This document shows positions 29,205-38,788 of a DNA stretch of 64,000 bases, piece after piece. Under the pieces are notes generated by a model. The model had not been told where the DNA came from. It made no database searches and saw only the letters and a program-made list of their open reading frames with translations. Origin of the DNA: Geodermatophilus nigrescens (lineage in GTDB: Bacteria > Actinomycetota > Actinomycetes > Mycobacteriales > Geodermatophilaceae); assembly GCF_900129495.1 (NCBI RefSeq), contig NZ_FQVX01000003.1, positions 434,001-498,000 of the forward strand, read 5' to 3'. Every line of letters begins with the position of its first letter. Positions within the stretch are counted from its first letter, which is position 1. A program made the translations under genes and the position numbers.

Positions 29205-30013
29205 GCGTGCTCGCCGCGGCGGCGGACACCACCACGCAGCTGGGCACCGGCGAGGCCGTCGTCTTCTGGATCCTGGGGCCGGTCGCGCTGGCCGGAGCGC
29301 TGGGGATGGTGTTCAGCCGCAACGCCGTCCACTCGGCGCTGTGGCTGGTCAACACGATGCTGGCGCTCGGCGTCTTCTACGTCGTCCAGCAGGCGCCGTT
29401 CCTCGGCGCGGTGCAGATCATCGTCTACACCGGCGCGATCATGATCCTGTTCCTCTTCGTGCTCATGCTGGTCGGGCGCGACTCCTCCGACTCGGTGGTC
29501 GAGACGCTGCGCGGGCAGCGGGTCGCCGCCACCGTGCTCGGTGTCGGCTTCGCCGGGCTGGTCGGCGCGGGCATCGCGCGGGCCACCGAGGACATCCCCG
29601 CCGGCGGCCTGGCCGACGCCGGCGGCGTGGGCAACATCGAGGCGATCGCCGAGCTGCTGTTCACCCGCTACCTGCTGGCCTTCGAGGTGACCAGCGCCCT
29701 GCTGATCACCGCTGCGGTCGGCGCGATGGTGCTCGCCCACATCGAGCGGGAGCCCGGCACCCGGCAGACGCAGAAGGAGCTCTCGCGGGCCCGCTTCCTC
29801 GGCGACCGGCCGCAGACGCTGCCCGGGCCCGGCGTGTTCGCGCGGGCCAACTCCGTCGCCGTCGGCGCGCTGCTGCCCGACGGCCGCACGGCCGAGGACA
29901 GCCTGGCCACCGGCATCGAGGCGCAGGAGGCCGACCAGATGCCCCGCCCGACCGGCCGGGCCCAGCTCGGCAGCCCCGACGCCGCCCTCGGCAGCCCGGA
30001 GACCGAACGATGA
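29201..30013 (+). CDS. nuoJ: NADH-quinone oxidoreductase subunit J
   Basis: A 270-residue membrane subunit (ND6). Five hydrophobic helices occupy residues 20-180, including the conserved [23 protein letters not shown] segment (in part: [16 protein letters not shown]), whose pi-bulge helix is needed for coupling. About 80 C-terminal residues are hydrophilic and rich in Arg, Gly, Pro and Glu, a tail absent in E. coli NuoJ. The ATG at 29201 overlaps the nuoI stop (ATGA) and the stop overlaps nuoK. Confidence 0.95.
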   Translation: MSVLAAAADTTTQLGTGEAVVFWILGPVALAGALGMVFSRNAVHSALWLVNTMLALGVFYVVQQAPFLGAVQIIVYTGAIMILFLFVLMLVGRDSSDSVVETLRGQRVAATVLGVGFAGLVGAGIARATEDIPAGGLADAGGVGNIEAIAELLFTRYLLAFEVTSALLITAAVGAMVLAHIEREPGTRQTQKELSRARFLGDRPQTLPGPGVFARANSVAVGALLPDGRTAEDSLATGIEAQEADQMPRPTGRAQLGSPDAALGSPETER

Positions 30014-30309
30014 CCCTCACGCACTACCTGGTGCTGGCGGCGATCCTGTTCACCATCGGCGCGGTCGGCGTCCTGGTGCGCCGCAACGCGATCGTCGTGT
30101 TCATGTGCGTCGAGCTGATGCTCAACTCGGTCAACCTGACGCTGGTCACCTTCGCGCGGGCCACGGGCACCGTCGACGGCCAGATCATGGCGTTCTTCGT
30201 CATGGTCGTCGCCGCGGCGGAGGTCGTCGTCGGGCTCGCGATCATCATGTCGATCTACCGGACGCGCCGGTCGGCGTCGGTCGACGACGCCAACCTGCTG
30301 AAGTACTGA
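30010..30309 (+). CDS. nuoK: NADH-quinone oxidoreductase subunit K
   Basis: A 99-residue membrane subunit (ND4L) with three hydrophobic helices. The functionally important glutamates are present in [16 protein letters not shown] (helix 2) and [17 protein letters not shown] (helix 3). The length is exactly that of the family. It overlaps the nuoJ stop by four bases, and nuoL begins 17 bases later with its own ribosome site (GGGAG). Confidence 0.96.
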   Translation: MTLTHYLVLAAILFTIGAVGVLVRRNAIVVFMCVELMLNSVNLTLVTFARATGTVDGQIMAFFVMVVAAAEVVVGLAIIMSIYRTRRSASVDDANLLKY

Positions 30310-30326
30310 CGGGAGCCGGCGCACCC

Positions 30327-32231
30327 ATGGACACCGTCGCGGCCTCGGGGCTGCTGTCGTCCTCCTGGCTGGTCATCGCGCTGCCACTGCTCGGCGCCGC
30401 GGTGCTTCTGCTCGGCGGGCGGCGCACCGACCGCTGGGGCCACCTGCTGGGGACGGCGACCGTCGTCGCCGCGTTCGTCCTCGCGCTGCTGTGCACGGTG
30501 CAGCTGGCCGGGCTCGACGAGCGCGTCGTCGACGTCGACCTGTTCACCTTCGTCTCCGCCGGGTCGCTCGACGTCGAGGCCGGCCTGCTGGTCGACCCGC
30601 TGTCGGCGACCTTCATGCTGCTGATCACCGGCGTGGGCGCGCTCATCCACGTCTACTCGATCGGCTACATGGCGCACGACCCGCGGCGCCGCCGGTTCTT
30701 CGCCTACCTGAACCTGTTCGTCGCGGCGATGCTGCTGCTCGTCCTCGGCGACAACTACGTGGCGCTCTACGTCGGCTGGGAGGGCGTGGGCCTCGCGTCC
30801 TACCTGCTCATCGCCTTCTGGCACGACCGCCCGGCCGCGGCCACCGCCGCGAAGAAGGCGTTCGTGATGAACCGGGTCGGCGACGTCGGCCTGGCGATCG
30901 CGATCTTCGTGATGTTCGCCCAGCTCGGGACGGTCTCCTACGAGGGCGTCTTCGGCGGGGTGGGCGCCCTGGCCGGCGGCACGCTGACGGCGCTCGGCCT
31001 GCTCCTGCTGCTCGGCGCGTGCGGCAAGTCCGGCCAGGTCCCGCTGCAGGCGTGGCTGCCCGACGCCATGGAGGGCCCGACGCCGGTGTCGGCGCTCATC
31101 CACGCCGCCACCATGGTCACCGCCGGCGTCTACCTCATCGCCCGGTCCGCGCCGATCTACGACCTCACGCCCACCGCCCGGGCCGTCGTCCTCGCCGTCG
31201 GCGCGGTCACGCTGCTCTACGGCGCGATCGTGGGCTGCGCGTACGACGACATCAAAAAGGTGCTCGCGTACTCCACGGTCAGCCAGATCGGCTACATGTT
31301 CCTGGCCGTCGGGCTCGGCCCCGTCGGCTACGCGGCGGCCATCGCGCACCTGCTCACCCACGGCTTCTTCAAGGCCGGGCTGTTCCTCGGCGCCGGGTCG
31401 GTCATGCACGCGATGGGCGACCAGGTGGACATGCGCCGCTTCGGCGGGCTGGCGCGCAAGCTGCCGGTCACCTTCGTGACGTTCGGCCTGGGCTACCTGG
31501 CGCTGATCGGCTTCCCGTTCCTGTCCGGCTACTGGACCAAGGACGCGATCATCGAGGCGGCGCTGGACCGCGGCGACTGGGCGGGCTGGCTGCTCGGCGG
31601 GGTCGCCGTCCTCGGCGCCGGGCTCACCGCGTTCTACATGACCCGGCTGATGATCATGACGTTCCTCGGCCGGCCGCGGTGGACCGAGGGGCAGCACCCG
31701 CACGAGTCGCCGTCGGTGATGACCGCGCCGATGGTGCTGCTGGCGATCGGGTCGGTGGCCGCGGGCTTCCTGCTCGTCGTCGTCGCGCCGCTGGGCGACT
31801 GGCTCGAGCCGGTGTTCGGCGTCCCCGAGGAGGCCGAGCACGTCGTCGCGCCGGCCGTCGTCGGCGTCGTCGTCACCGCGGTGATGGCGCTCGGGGTGCT
31901 CGCGGCCTGGCTGTTCGTCGGCCGCCGCGAGGTGCCCGAGGTGGCGCCGGTCCGCGTCTCGCCGGTCACCCGCGCGGCCCGGCGGTCGCTGTACGCCGAC
32001 GCGGTGAACGAGGCGGTGTTCATGCGCCCGGGCCAGTGGCTGACCCGCGCGCTGGTGTGGGTGGACAACCGCGGGGTCGACGGCGCGGTGAACGGCCTGG
32101 CCGCCACGCTCGGCGGGTCGTCGTCGCGGCTGGGCCGGGCGCAGACCGGCTTCGTGCGCTCCTACGCGCTCGGGATGCTCGGCGGCGCGGTGGTCGTGGC
32201 CGGGGCGCTGCTGGCGGTGACGGCGGGATGA
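30327..32231 (+). CDS. nuoL: NADH-quinone oxidoreductase subunit L
   Basis: A 634-residue antiporter-like proton-pumping subunit with the lateral helix. Conserved segments are [21 protein letters not shown] (in part: [12 protein letters not shown]), the lysine/histidine helix region [35 protein letters not shown] (in part: [17 protein letters not shown]), and [16 protein letters not shown]. About 16 hydrophobic helices are seen. The ATG at 30327 follows GGGAG by ten bases; upstream in-frame codons belong to a shadow of nuoK. Confidence 0.96.
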   Translation: MDTVAASGLLSSSWLVIALPLLGAAVLLLGGRRTDRWGHLLGTATVVAAFVLALLCTVQLAGLDERVVDVDLFTFVSAGSLDVEAGLLVDPLSATFMLLITGVGALIHVYSIGYMAHDPRRRRFFAYLNLFVAAMLLLVLGDNYVALYVGWEGVGLASYLLIAFWHDRPAAATAAKKAFVMNRVGDVGLAIAIFVMFAQLGTVSYEGVFGGVGALAGGTLTALGLLLLLGACGKSGQVPLQAWLPDAMEGPTPVSALIHAATMVTAGVYLIARSAPIYDLTPTARAVVLAVGAVTLLYGAIVGCAYDDIKKVLAYSTVSQIGYMFLAVGLGPVGYAAAIAHLLTHGFFKAGLFLGAGSVMHAMGDQVDMRRFGGLARKLPVTFVTFGLGYLALIGFPFLSGYWTKDAIIEAALDRGDWAGWLLGGVAVLGAGLTAFYMTRLMIMTFLGRPRWTEGQHPHESPSVMTAPMVLLAIGSVAAGFLLVVVAPLGDWLEPVFGVPEEAEHVVAPAVVGVVVTAVMALGVLAAWLFVGRREVPEVAPVRVSPVTRAARRSLYADAVNEAVFMRPGQWLTRALVWVDNRGVDGAVNGLAATLGGSSSRLGRAQTGFVRSYALGMLGGAVVVAGALLAVTAG

Positions 32232-32268
32232 GCGGGCGCAGGTCCACGGCCCTGGAGGGGGAGACGGC

Positions 32269-33972
32269 GTGAGCGACTCGCTGCTGCTCGTGGCGATGGT
32301 GGTGGTGCCCGCGGTGGGCGCCGCCGTCGTCGCCGGGCTGCCGAAGCACCGGACGGCGACCGCCCGGCAGCTCGCGCTGGGCGTCAGCCTGGTGGTGCTG
32401 GTCCTGGCGGTGCTCGCGACCGTCGCGTTCGACCCCGACGGCGACCGGTTCCAGCTCACCACCTCGGTGCCCTGGATCCCCGGCTTCGGCGTCGACTTCG
32501 CCCTCGGCGTCGACGGCATCGCGCTGGTGATGCTGCTGCTGGTCGGCGTCCTCGTGCCGGTCGTCGTGCTCGCCTCGTGGGAGGACACCGCGCCGCCCAA
32601 CCGGTCGATGCGCACCTTCTTCGCCTGGCTGCTGCTGCTCGAGGCGTGCATGGTCGGCGTCTTCGCCGCCACCGACGTCTTCCTCTTCTACGTCTTCTTC
32701 GAGGCGATGCTCGTCCCGATGTACTTCATCGTGGGCAGCTTCGGCGGCCCGCGCCGGCAGTACGCGGCGGTGAAGTTCTTCCTCTACAGCCTGGTCGGCG
32801 GGCTGGTCATGCTCGCCGCGGTCATCGGCCTGTACGTGGTGAGCGAGGCGGCGGGGGAGGGCACCTTCGCCTTCGAGTCGCTGCGCCAGCTCGACATCGA
32901 CCCCGGCGTGCAGCGGCTGCTGTTCCTCGGCTTCTTCGTCGCCTTCGCGATCAAGGCGCCGCTGGTGCCGCTGCACACCTGGCTCCCCGACGCCGGTGCC
33001 GAGGCCCCGGTCGGCGGCGCGGTGCTGCTGGTCGGCGTGCTCGACAAGGTCGGCACCTTCGGCTTCCTGCGCTACTGCCTGCCGCTGTTCCCGGAGGCGT
33101 CGCGGGAGTTCGCCCCGCTGGTGCTCGTGCTCGCCGTCGCCGGCGTCCTCTACGCGGCGCTGCTCGCGATGGGGCAGACGGACATGAAGCGGCTGGTCAG
33201 CTACACCTCGATCGCCCACTTCGGGTTCATCGCGCTCGGCGTCTTCGCCTTCACCACCGAGGCCGGCACCGGCGCGGTGCTCTACATGGTCAACCACGGC
33301 ATCGCCACGGGCCTGCTGTTCCTCGTGGTCGGGATGCTCATCGCCCGCGGCGGCTCGCGGCTGGTCGGCGACTACGGCGGCGTCGCCTCGCGGGCGCCGA
33401 AGCTGGCCGGCGTCTTCCTGGTCGCCGGTCTCGCCTCGCTGGCCCTGCCGGGCACCAACAGCTTCGTCAGCGAGTTCCTGGTGCTCATCGGCTCGTTCCC
33501 GACCCGGCCGGTGTTCACCGTGCTGGCCACCGTCGGCATCATCCTGGCCGCGCTCTACGTGCTGCTGCTCTACCAACGGACGATGCACGGCCCGCCGCGC
33601 GGCGTGCTGTTCCCGGCCGGTGACGCCGCCGACGACGCCGCGGACGGCGCCGCGGGCGGAGCCGCCCCGCACGGCGCGACGGCGCCCCCGGCCGGTGCCG
33701 GGCACGGCGCGACGGCGGCCCCGGCCGGTGGCGGCCACGGCGCCCACGGCGCGACGGCGACCCTGACCGCGCCCGCCCCGGCCCGGTCCGGCGGGGCCTC
33801 GCGGATGTACGACCTCACCCGCCGCGAGACGCTCGTCGTCGCCCCGCTGGTGGCGCTGGTCCTCGTCCTCGGCGTCTACCCGCAGCCGCTGATCCGGCTG
33901 ATCGAGCCCGCCGTCGCCGCGACGATGAGCGACGTCGGCGCCGGGTCCGCACCGTCCGAGGGGACCGACTGA
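32269..33972 (+). CDS. nuoM: NADH-quinone oxidoreductase subunit M with Gly/Ala/His insertion
   Basis: A 567-residue antiporter-like subunit. Key features are FFEAMLVPMYFIVG (the glutamate of helix 5), FAIKAPLVPLHTWLPDAGAEAPVGGAVLL (in part: KAPLVPLHTWLPDA) and DMKRLVSYTSIAHFGF. Between the last two helices lies an unusual low-complexity segment of about 65 residues (near codons at 33600-33800), with repeats of HGATA and PAG, that E. coli NuoM lacks. It should form a hydrophilic loop. GTG 32269 follows GGAGGGGGAG. The stop shares one base with nuoN (TGATG). Confidence 0.95.
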   Translation: MSDSLLLVAMVVVPAVGAAVVAGLPKHRTATARQLALGVSLVVLVLAVLATVAFDPDGDRFQLTTSVPWIPGFGVDFALGVDGIALVMLLLVGVLVPVVVLASWEDTAPPNRSMRTFFAWLLLLEACMVGVFAATDVFLFYVFFEAMLVPMYFIVGSFGGPRRQYAAVKFFLYSLVGGLVMLAAVIGLYVVSEAAGEGTFAFESLRQLDIDPGVQRLLFLGFFVAFAIKAPLVPLHTWLPDAGAEAPVGGAVLLVGVLDKVGTFGFLRYCLPLFPEASREFAPLVLVLAVAGVLYAALLAMGQTDMKRLVSYTSIAHFGFIALGVFAFTTEAGTGAVLYMVNHGIATGLLFLVVGMLIARGGSRLVGDYGGVASRAPKLAGVFLVAGLASLALPGTNSFVSEFLVLIGSFPTRPVFTVLATVGIILAALYVLLLYQRTMHGPPRGVLFPAGDAADDAADGAAGGAAPHGATAPPAGAGHGATAAPAGGGHGAHGATATLTAPAPARSGGASRMYDLTRRETLVVAPLVALVLVLGVYPQPLIRLIEPAVAATMSDVGAGSAPSEGTD

Positions 33973-35519
33973 TGCCCATCGAGGCACCCGACCTGTCCTT
34001 CGCCGCGCTGGCGCCGCTGCTGTTCGTCCTGGGCGCGGCCTGCGTCGGCGTGCTGGTGGAGGCGTTCGGCCCGCGCGAGAGCCGCCATCCCGTGCAGGTC
34101 GGCGTCGCGCTGGTCGGCACGCTCGGCGGGCTGGTCACCACGCTGCTGCTGGCCGGCACCCAGGAGGTGACCGCCGGCGGCGCGCTCGCCGTCGACGGCG
34201 CCGGGCTGTTCCTGCAGGCGACCATCGCCGCGTTGGGCGCGCTGTCGGTGCTGCTGTTCGCCGAGCGCAACCTCGACCCCGCGCGGTCGGCGTTCGTCGT
34301 GTCGGCGGCGGTGCCGGCGGGCAGCGCCCGCGACCGGGAGCTGTTGACCGTCCAGCGCGTGCAGACCGAGGTCTACCCGCTGGCCACCTTCGCCGTCGGC
34401 GGCATGATGCTGTTCGTCACGGCGAACGACCTGCTGGTCATGTTCGTCGCGCTGGAGGTGCTCAGCCTGCCGCTGTACCTGATCAGCGGCCTGGCCCGCC
34501 GGCGGCGGCTGCTGTCGCAGGAGGCGGCGGTCAAGTACTTCCTGCTCGGCGCCTTCGCGTCGGCGTTCTTCCTCTACGGCCTGGCGCTGGTCTACGGCGC
34601 CACCGGCAGCGTGCGGCTGTCGGCCGTGCGCGACGCCGTGGGCGCGGGGCAGAGCGACACCCTGCTGGTCCTCGGGCTGGCGCTGCTGGTCGTGGGCCTG
34701 CTGTTCAAGGCCAGCGTGGCGCCCTTCCACACCTGGACGCCGGACGTCTACCAGGGCGCCCCCACCCCGGTCACCGCGTTCATGGCCGCCTGCACCAAGG
34801 TCGCGGCCTTCGGGGCGATCCTGCGCCTGCTCTACGTCGCCTTCGGCACCGAGGAGTGGACGTGGCGGCCGCTGGTCTACGGCGTCGCGATCGTGTCGAT
34901 GGTGGTGGGCGCGGTGCTCGGCCTCACCCAGACCGACCTCAAGCGGATGCTCGCCTACTCGTCGGTGGCGCACGCCGGGTTCCTGCTCGTCGGCGTCGTG
35001 GGCTTCCCGGCCACCGGCGACCCGGCCGGGTCCGGGCTGCCGGCGGTGCTGTTCTACCTGCTGGCCTACGGGACGACGACGCTCGGTGCGTTCGCCGTCC
35101 TCACCCTGGTCCGCAGCGGCGACGGCGAGGCCACCCACCTGTCGCAGTGGGCGGGGCTGGCGCAGCGCTCGCCGCTGACCGCCGCCGTCATGAGCCTGTT
35201 CCTGCTGGCGCTGGCCGGGATCCCGCTGACCAGCGGCTTCACCGGCAAGTTCGCGGTGTTCCGGGCGGCGATCGAGGACGGGGCCTGGCCGCTGGCCCTG
35301 GTGGCGCTGCTGGCGAGCGCGATCGCGGCGTTCTTCTACCTGCGGGTCATCGTGCTCATGTACTTCTCCGAGCCCGCGGCCGACGGCCCGACGGTCGGCG
35401 TGCCCGGCATGCCCACGACGATCGTGCTCGCGGTGACCGCCGCGGCCACGCTGGTCCTGGGCGTCGTCCCCGGGGCGGTGCTCGGACTGGCCGATCGGGC
35501 GGCTATCTTCGTCGGTTGA
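33972..35519 (+). CDS. nuoN: NADH-quinone oxidoreductase subunit N
   Basis: A 515-residue antiporter-like subunit (ND2). The family signatures are FVALEVLSLPLYLISGLARR (in part: ALEVLSLPLYLI), LLFKASVAPFHTWTPDVYQGAPTPVTAFM (in part: KASVAPFHTWTPDVYQGA) and DLKRMLAYSSVAHAGF. Fourteen hydrophobic helices are expected and visible. A hydrophilic loop (AVPAGSARDRELLTVQRVQTE) near residue 115 is longer than in E. coli. The stop overlaps the start of the prenyl synthase gene. Confidence 0.95.
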   Translation: MPIEAPDLSFAALAPLLFVLGAACVGVLVEAFGPRESRHPVQVGVALVGTLGGLVTTLLLAGTQEVTAGGALAVDGAGLFLQATIAALGALSVLLFAERNLDPARSAFVVSAAVPAGSARDRELLTVQRVQTEVYPLATFAVGGMMLFVTANDLLVMFVALEVLSLPLYLISGLARRRRLLSQEAAVKYFLLGAFASAFFLYGLALVYGATGSVRLSAVRDAVGAGQSDTLLVLGLALLVVGLLFKASVAPFHTWTPDVYQGAPTPVTAFMAACTKVAAFGAILRLLYVAFGTEEWTWRPLVYGVAIVSMVVGAVLGLTQTDLKRMLAYSSVAHAGFLLVGVVGFPATGDPAGSGLPAVLFYLLAYGTTTLGAFAVLTLVRSGDGEATHLSQWAGLAQRSPLTAAVMSLFLLALAGIPLTSGFTGKFAVFRAAIEDGAWPLALVALLASAIAAFFYLRVIVLMYFSEPAADGPTVGVPGMPTTIVLAVTAAATLVLGVVPGAVLGLADRAAIFVG

Positions 35520-36574
35520 TGACCGGACCCCGTGCCGCCGTCGACGGGATCGCCCCGGCCGAGGTCTGGCACCGCATCGCGACCCCCGCCTCCACGATGG
35601 GCCCCTGGCTCCCGTCGGGGGCCCTCGGCGAGTCCCTCGCCGAGGGCCTGTCCCGCGTGGAGGCCGCCCTGGCCACCGCGGTCGCCAGCGAGCACCCCTT
35701 CGTCTCCGAGGCCGCCGGGCACTTGATGGCCGCCGGCGGCAAGCGGTTCCGGCCGATGCTGGCGCTGCTCGCCGCGCACCTCGGCGACGCGCGGGCGCCC
35801 GAGGTGGTGCAGGCCGCCGTCGTCTGCGAGCTCACCCACCTCGCGACGCTGTACCACGACGACGTGATGGACGAGGCCGACGTGCGCCGCGGGGCGCAGA
35901 GCGCCAACAGCCGCTGGACCAACAGCGTGGCCATCCTCACCGGGGACCTGCTCTTCGCCCGCGCGTCGGACATCCTCGCCGACCTCGGCCCCGAGGCGGT
36001 GCGGATCCAGGCGCGCACCTTCGAGCGGCTGGTCACCGGTCAGATCCGGGAGACCGTCGGCGCCCGGCCCGGCGAGGACCGGGTGGCGCACTACCTCGAG
36101 GTGCTGGCCGACAAGACCGGCTCGCTCGTGGCCACCTCCGCGCGCTTCGGCGCGAGCTTCGCCGGCGTCGAGCCCGGGCTGGTCGAGGCGCTGACCCGTT
36201 TCGGCGAGGAGGTCGGCGTCGCCTTCCAGCTCTCCGACGACCTGCTCGACATCGTCACCGACGGCACCTCGGGCAAGTCGCCGGGCACCGACCTGCGCGA
36301 GGGCATCGCCACGCTGCCGGCGCTCATCGCGCTGGCCGGCGACGACCCGGCCGACGCGCGGCTGCGCGAGCTGGTCTCCCGCCCGCTGTCCGACGACGGC
36401 GAGCACGCCGAGGGGCTGGCGCTGCTGCGCTCGTCCGCGGCCCTGGAGCGGGCCGGCGGGGTGCTGCGCGAGTACGCCGACCGGGCGCAGGCGTCGCTGG
36501 CGGGCGTGCCGGCCGGCGAGGTCCGCGACGCGCTCGCGGCCATGTGCGACTACGTGGTCACCCGCACCAGCTGA
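35519..36574 (+). CDS. Polyprenyl diphosphate synthase (menaquinone side chain)
   Basis: A 351-residue trans-isoprenyl diphosphate synthase. The first aspartate-rich motif is LYHDDVMDEADVRRG (about residues 119-133) and the second is QLSDDLLDIVTDGTSGKSPGTDL (in part: LSDDLLDIV) near residue 240. GGKRFRPML is the substrate-binding lysine/arginine region. Length and class fit octaprenyl/heptaprenyl-type synthases that make the menaquinone tail used by MenA; chain length cannot be read from sequence by eye. The ATG shares bases with the nuoN stop, so it may be co-transcribed, but TATCTT nine bases upstream could also give a leaderless transcript of its own. Confidence 0.9.
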   Translation: MTGPRAAVDGIAPAEVWHRIATPASTMGPWLPSGALGESLAEGLSRVEAALATAVASEHPFVSEAAGHLMAAGGKRFRPMLALLAAHLGDARAPEVVQAAVVCELTHLATLYHDDVMDEADVRRGAQSANSRWTNSVAILTGDLLFARASDILADLGPEAVRIQARTFERLVTGQIRETVGARPGEDRVAHYLEVLADKTGSLVATSARFGASFAGVEPGLVEALTRFGEEVGVAFQLSDDLLDIVTDGTSGKSPGTDLREGIATLPALIALAGDDPADARLRELVSRPLSDDGEHAEGLALLRSSAALERAGGVLREYADRAQASLAGVPAGEVRDALAAMCDYVVTRTS

Positions 36575-36605
36575 GCGCGGACGGCGTCGTCCGCCGTTCC
36601 CGGGG

Positions 36606-37835
36606 ATGCTCGGCGGGGTGAGGTCTCCCCGCGCCGCGCTGCTGGCCGCCGTCCTCGTGCTCGCCGGTTGCTCCGCCGGCGACACCGGAGGGACGGGTGA
36701 CCTGCCCGGCGGGCAGGAGGACAAGGGGGCCACCGACGTCCCCGACGCCGGGGCTCCCAGCCCGGCGGCGCTCCCCGCGCTGCAGGTGGAGACCGTCCTC
36801 GACGGCCTCGACCACCCCTGGGACGTCGCCCGGGCGCCCGACGGCACGCTGCTGGTCGACGAGCGCGGCGGCGGCCTCACCGCCGTCCTGCCCGACGGCA
36901 CCGCCCGCGGGCTCGACGCCGACTTCTCCGACCTCTTCGCCGACGGCGAGACCGGGCTGATGGGCCTGGTGCTCAGCCCCGCCTTCGCCGACGACCGGCG
37001 CTTCTACACCTGCCAGGGCGTCGAGGAGGACGGCGGCGCGGAGATCCAGGTGGTCGCCTGGACCGTCGACGACGGCTGGACCCGCGCGACCCGCGTCGCC
37101 GACCCTCTCGTCGGCGACATCCCGGTCAACGAGTCCTCGGGCCGGCACGGCGGCTGCCGGGTGCGCTTCGACCCGACCGGCGCGCTGCTGGTCGGCACCG
37201 GCGACAACGCCGTCGGCGGCAACCCGCAGGACCTCGGCACGCTGGCCGGCAAGGTGCTGCGGGTCGACCCGGCCACCGGCGGGCCGGCCGCGGGCAACCC
37301 CTTCGCCGACGACGCCGACCCAGAGACCCGGCTGGTGCTCAGCTACGGGCACCGCAACGTGCAGGGCATCGCCGTCCAGCCGGGCACCGGCGCCGTCTAC
37401 ACCGCCGAGCAGGGCTCCGACCGTGACGACGAGGTCAACCTCTCGGTGCCCGGCGGCAACTACGGCTGGGACCCCGACGGTGCCGGCGGCGGGTACGACG
37501 AGAGCGTGCCCATGACCGACCCGGGCATCCCGGGCGCGCTCGCCGCCGTCTGGTCCTCCGGTGACCCGACGATCGCCACCAGCGGCGCGGAGTTCCTCAG
37601 CGGCCCGCAGTGGGGCGGCTACGACGGCGTGCTGGTCGTCGGCGTGCAGAAGGACACCGGCGTGCTGGCGCTGCGGGTCGACGACGGCCGGCTGGTCGAG
37701 CAGTTCCGGGTGCCCGAGCTCGAGGACACCTACGGGCGCGTGCGCACCCCCGTGCTCGGCGGCGACGGCGCGCTCTACCTGACGACCGACAACGGCGAGG
37801 GCGACGACCGCCTCCTCCGCGTCACACCCGCGTAG
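36606..37835 (+). CDS. PQQ-dependent sugar dehydrogenase-like lipoprotein
   Basis: A 409-residue exported protein of the soluble glucose/sorbosone dehydrogenase beta-propeller family. A signal peptide with lipobox VLAGC (cysteine near residue 22) predicts anchoring to the outer face of the membrane. Propeller signatures are HPWDVARAPDGTLLV, ETGLMGLVLSPAFADDRRFYTC, the RHGGCRVRFDPTGALLVGTGDN block (in part: FDPTGALLVGTGDN), GHRNVQGIAVQPGTGAVY and PGGNYGWDPDG. PQQ use is the family default, but no PQQ synthesis genes are in the window. The ATG at 36606 has no clear ribosome site; a GTG four codons later is possible. Confidence 0.88.
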   Translation: MLGGVRSPRAALLAAVLVLAGCSAGDTGGTGDLPGGQEDKGATDVPDAGAPSPAALPALQVETVLDGLDHPWDVARAPDGTLLVDERGGGLTAVLPDGTARGLDADFSDLFADGETGLMGLVLSPAFADDRRFYTCQGVEEDGGAEIQVVAWTVDDGWTRATRVADPLVGDIPVNESSGRHGGCRVRFDPTGALLVGTGDNAVGGNPQDLGTLAGKVLRVDPATGGPAAGNPFADDADPETRLVLSYGHRNVQGIAVQPGTGAVYTAEQGSDRDDEVNLSVPGGNYGWDPDGAGGGYDESVPMTDPGIPGALAAVWSSGDPTIATSGAEFLSGPQWGGYDGVLVVGVQKDTGVLALRVDDGRLVEQFRVPELEDTYGRVRTPVLGGDGALYLTTDNGEGDDRLLRVTPA

Positions 37836-37866
37836 CGGTCGCCGCGCCGAGTGGGCCCCGGAGGGG

Positions 37867-38039
37867 TCCGCGCAGGCGCGGCGGGTCCGGCTCATCGGAG
37901 GTCGGGGACGGCACCTGGCCGCGGTGTCGGCCGGTAGGCCGACGGTGTGATCGGTCCGCGCAGGCGCGGCGGCTCCGGCTCAGCGCGGCCGGGGGACGGC
38001 ACCTGGCCGCGGTGTCGGCCGGTAGGCCGACGGTGTCAT
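37867..38039. repeat. 88-bp tandem repeat with hairpins
   Basis: Two 85-base units (37867-37951 and 37955-38039) start with TCCGCGCAGGCGCGGCGG and end with CGACGGTGT(G/C)AT. They are identical except for a single base near position 19 of the unit, the final variable base and a short divergent block around unit positions 29-39. Each contains the perfect hairpin GTCGGCC-GGTA-GGCCGAC. The array fills the gap between convergent genes and may act as a double terminator. Confidence 0.8.
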
Positions 38040-38043
38040 GGCA

Positions 38044-38703
38044 TCACGCCCGCCGGCTGAGGACGCGGTCGGGCACCGGCGTCCCCTCGGGGAGCAGCGG
38101 GCAGGGCTCGGGCTCGCCGACGACGGTGCGCAGCGGCAGCACGCCGGCCCACACGGGCAGCGCCAGGTCGGCCTCGTCGTCGCCGGGCGGGCCGGTGCGC
38201 ACCTTGACGCTGGCCTCGGTCAGGTCCAGCGCGAGCACCGCCGTCGCGGCGGCCTCCTTCCGCGACGGCTGCCGGGTGGCCGACCACGACCCCGGCGCCA
38301 GGTGCTCGGTGAGCACGGCGAAGGCGCGCAGCCGCTCGTCGGGGTCGGTGACCGGCCGGGCGGCCCCGTGCACGACGGCGCAGCGGTAGTTCATCGAGTG
38401 GTGCATGGCCGAGCGCGCGTACACGATCCCGTCGAGGTGGGTGACCGTGAAGCACACCGGCGCCCCGCCCGCGGCCGCCCGCAGCGTCGCCGCGCCGGTG
38501 GACCCGTGCAGGTACAGGGTGTCGGCGTCGCGCCCGTAGCCGGTCGGCAGCACGACCGGAGCGCCGCCCAGCACGATCCCGAGGTGCCCGACGAGGCCCG
38601 CGTCGAGGACCGCGTACAGGTCGGCCCGGTCGGTGCGGGCGCGGTCGGAGAGCCGCCGGAGGGTGCTGCGCGGCGTCGGGGACAGGGGCGTCGAGGTGGT
38701 CAC
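38044..38703 (-). CDS. Pyridoxamine 5'-phosphate oxidase-family protein
   Basis: A 219-residue split-barrel flavin-binding protein. N-terminal SDRARTDRADLYAVLDAGLVGHLGIV and GYGRDADTLYLHGSTGAATLR (shown in part) match the PNPOx-like FMN-binding family. LDGIVYARSAMHHSMNYRCAVVHG is a characteristic late block. Related actinobacterial proteins bind FMN, haem or F420; the cofactor cannot be decided here. The GTG at 38703 is chosen because GGAGG lies eight bases upstream. It is divergent from a MocR regulator, a pairing often seen when that regulator controls a flavin or B6-linked enzyme. Confidence 0.85.
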   Translation of the reverse strand: MTTSTPLSPTPRSTLRRLSDRARTDRADLYAVLDAGLVGHLGIVLGGAPVVLPTGYGRDADTLYLHGSTGAATLRAAAGGAPVCFTVTHLDGIVYARSAMHHSMNYRCAVVHGAARPVTDPDERLRAFAVLTEHLAPGSWSATRQPSRKEAAATAVLALDLTEASVKVRTGPPGDDEADLALPVWAGVLPLRTVVGEPEPCPLLPEGTPVPDRVLSRRA

Positions 38704-38723
38704 CGTCCCAGCCTCCGCGGAGG

Positions 38724-38770
38724 AGTGGCCTGCCGTAAGGGCCAGTAGCCTGCCGTTCGACCAGGCCACT
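38724..38770. promoter_or_regulatory. Candidate MocR operator between divergent genes
   Basis: AGTGGCCTGCCG (38724-38735) and AGTAGCCTGCCG (38744-38755) are direct repeats 20 bases apart, about two helix turns. AGGCCACT (38763-38770) is an inverted copy of the first eight bases. MocR/PdxR proteins bind direct repeats in such divergent regions, and the AGTGG core resembles the motif I recall for corynebacterial PdxR. Confidence 0.6.
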
Positions 38771-38788
38771 TCCCGGACGGAGCCGCGT

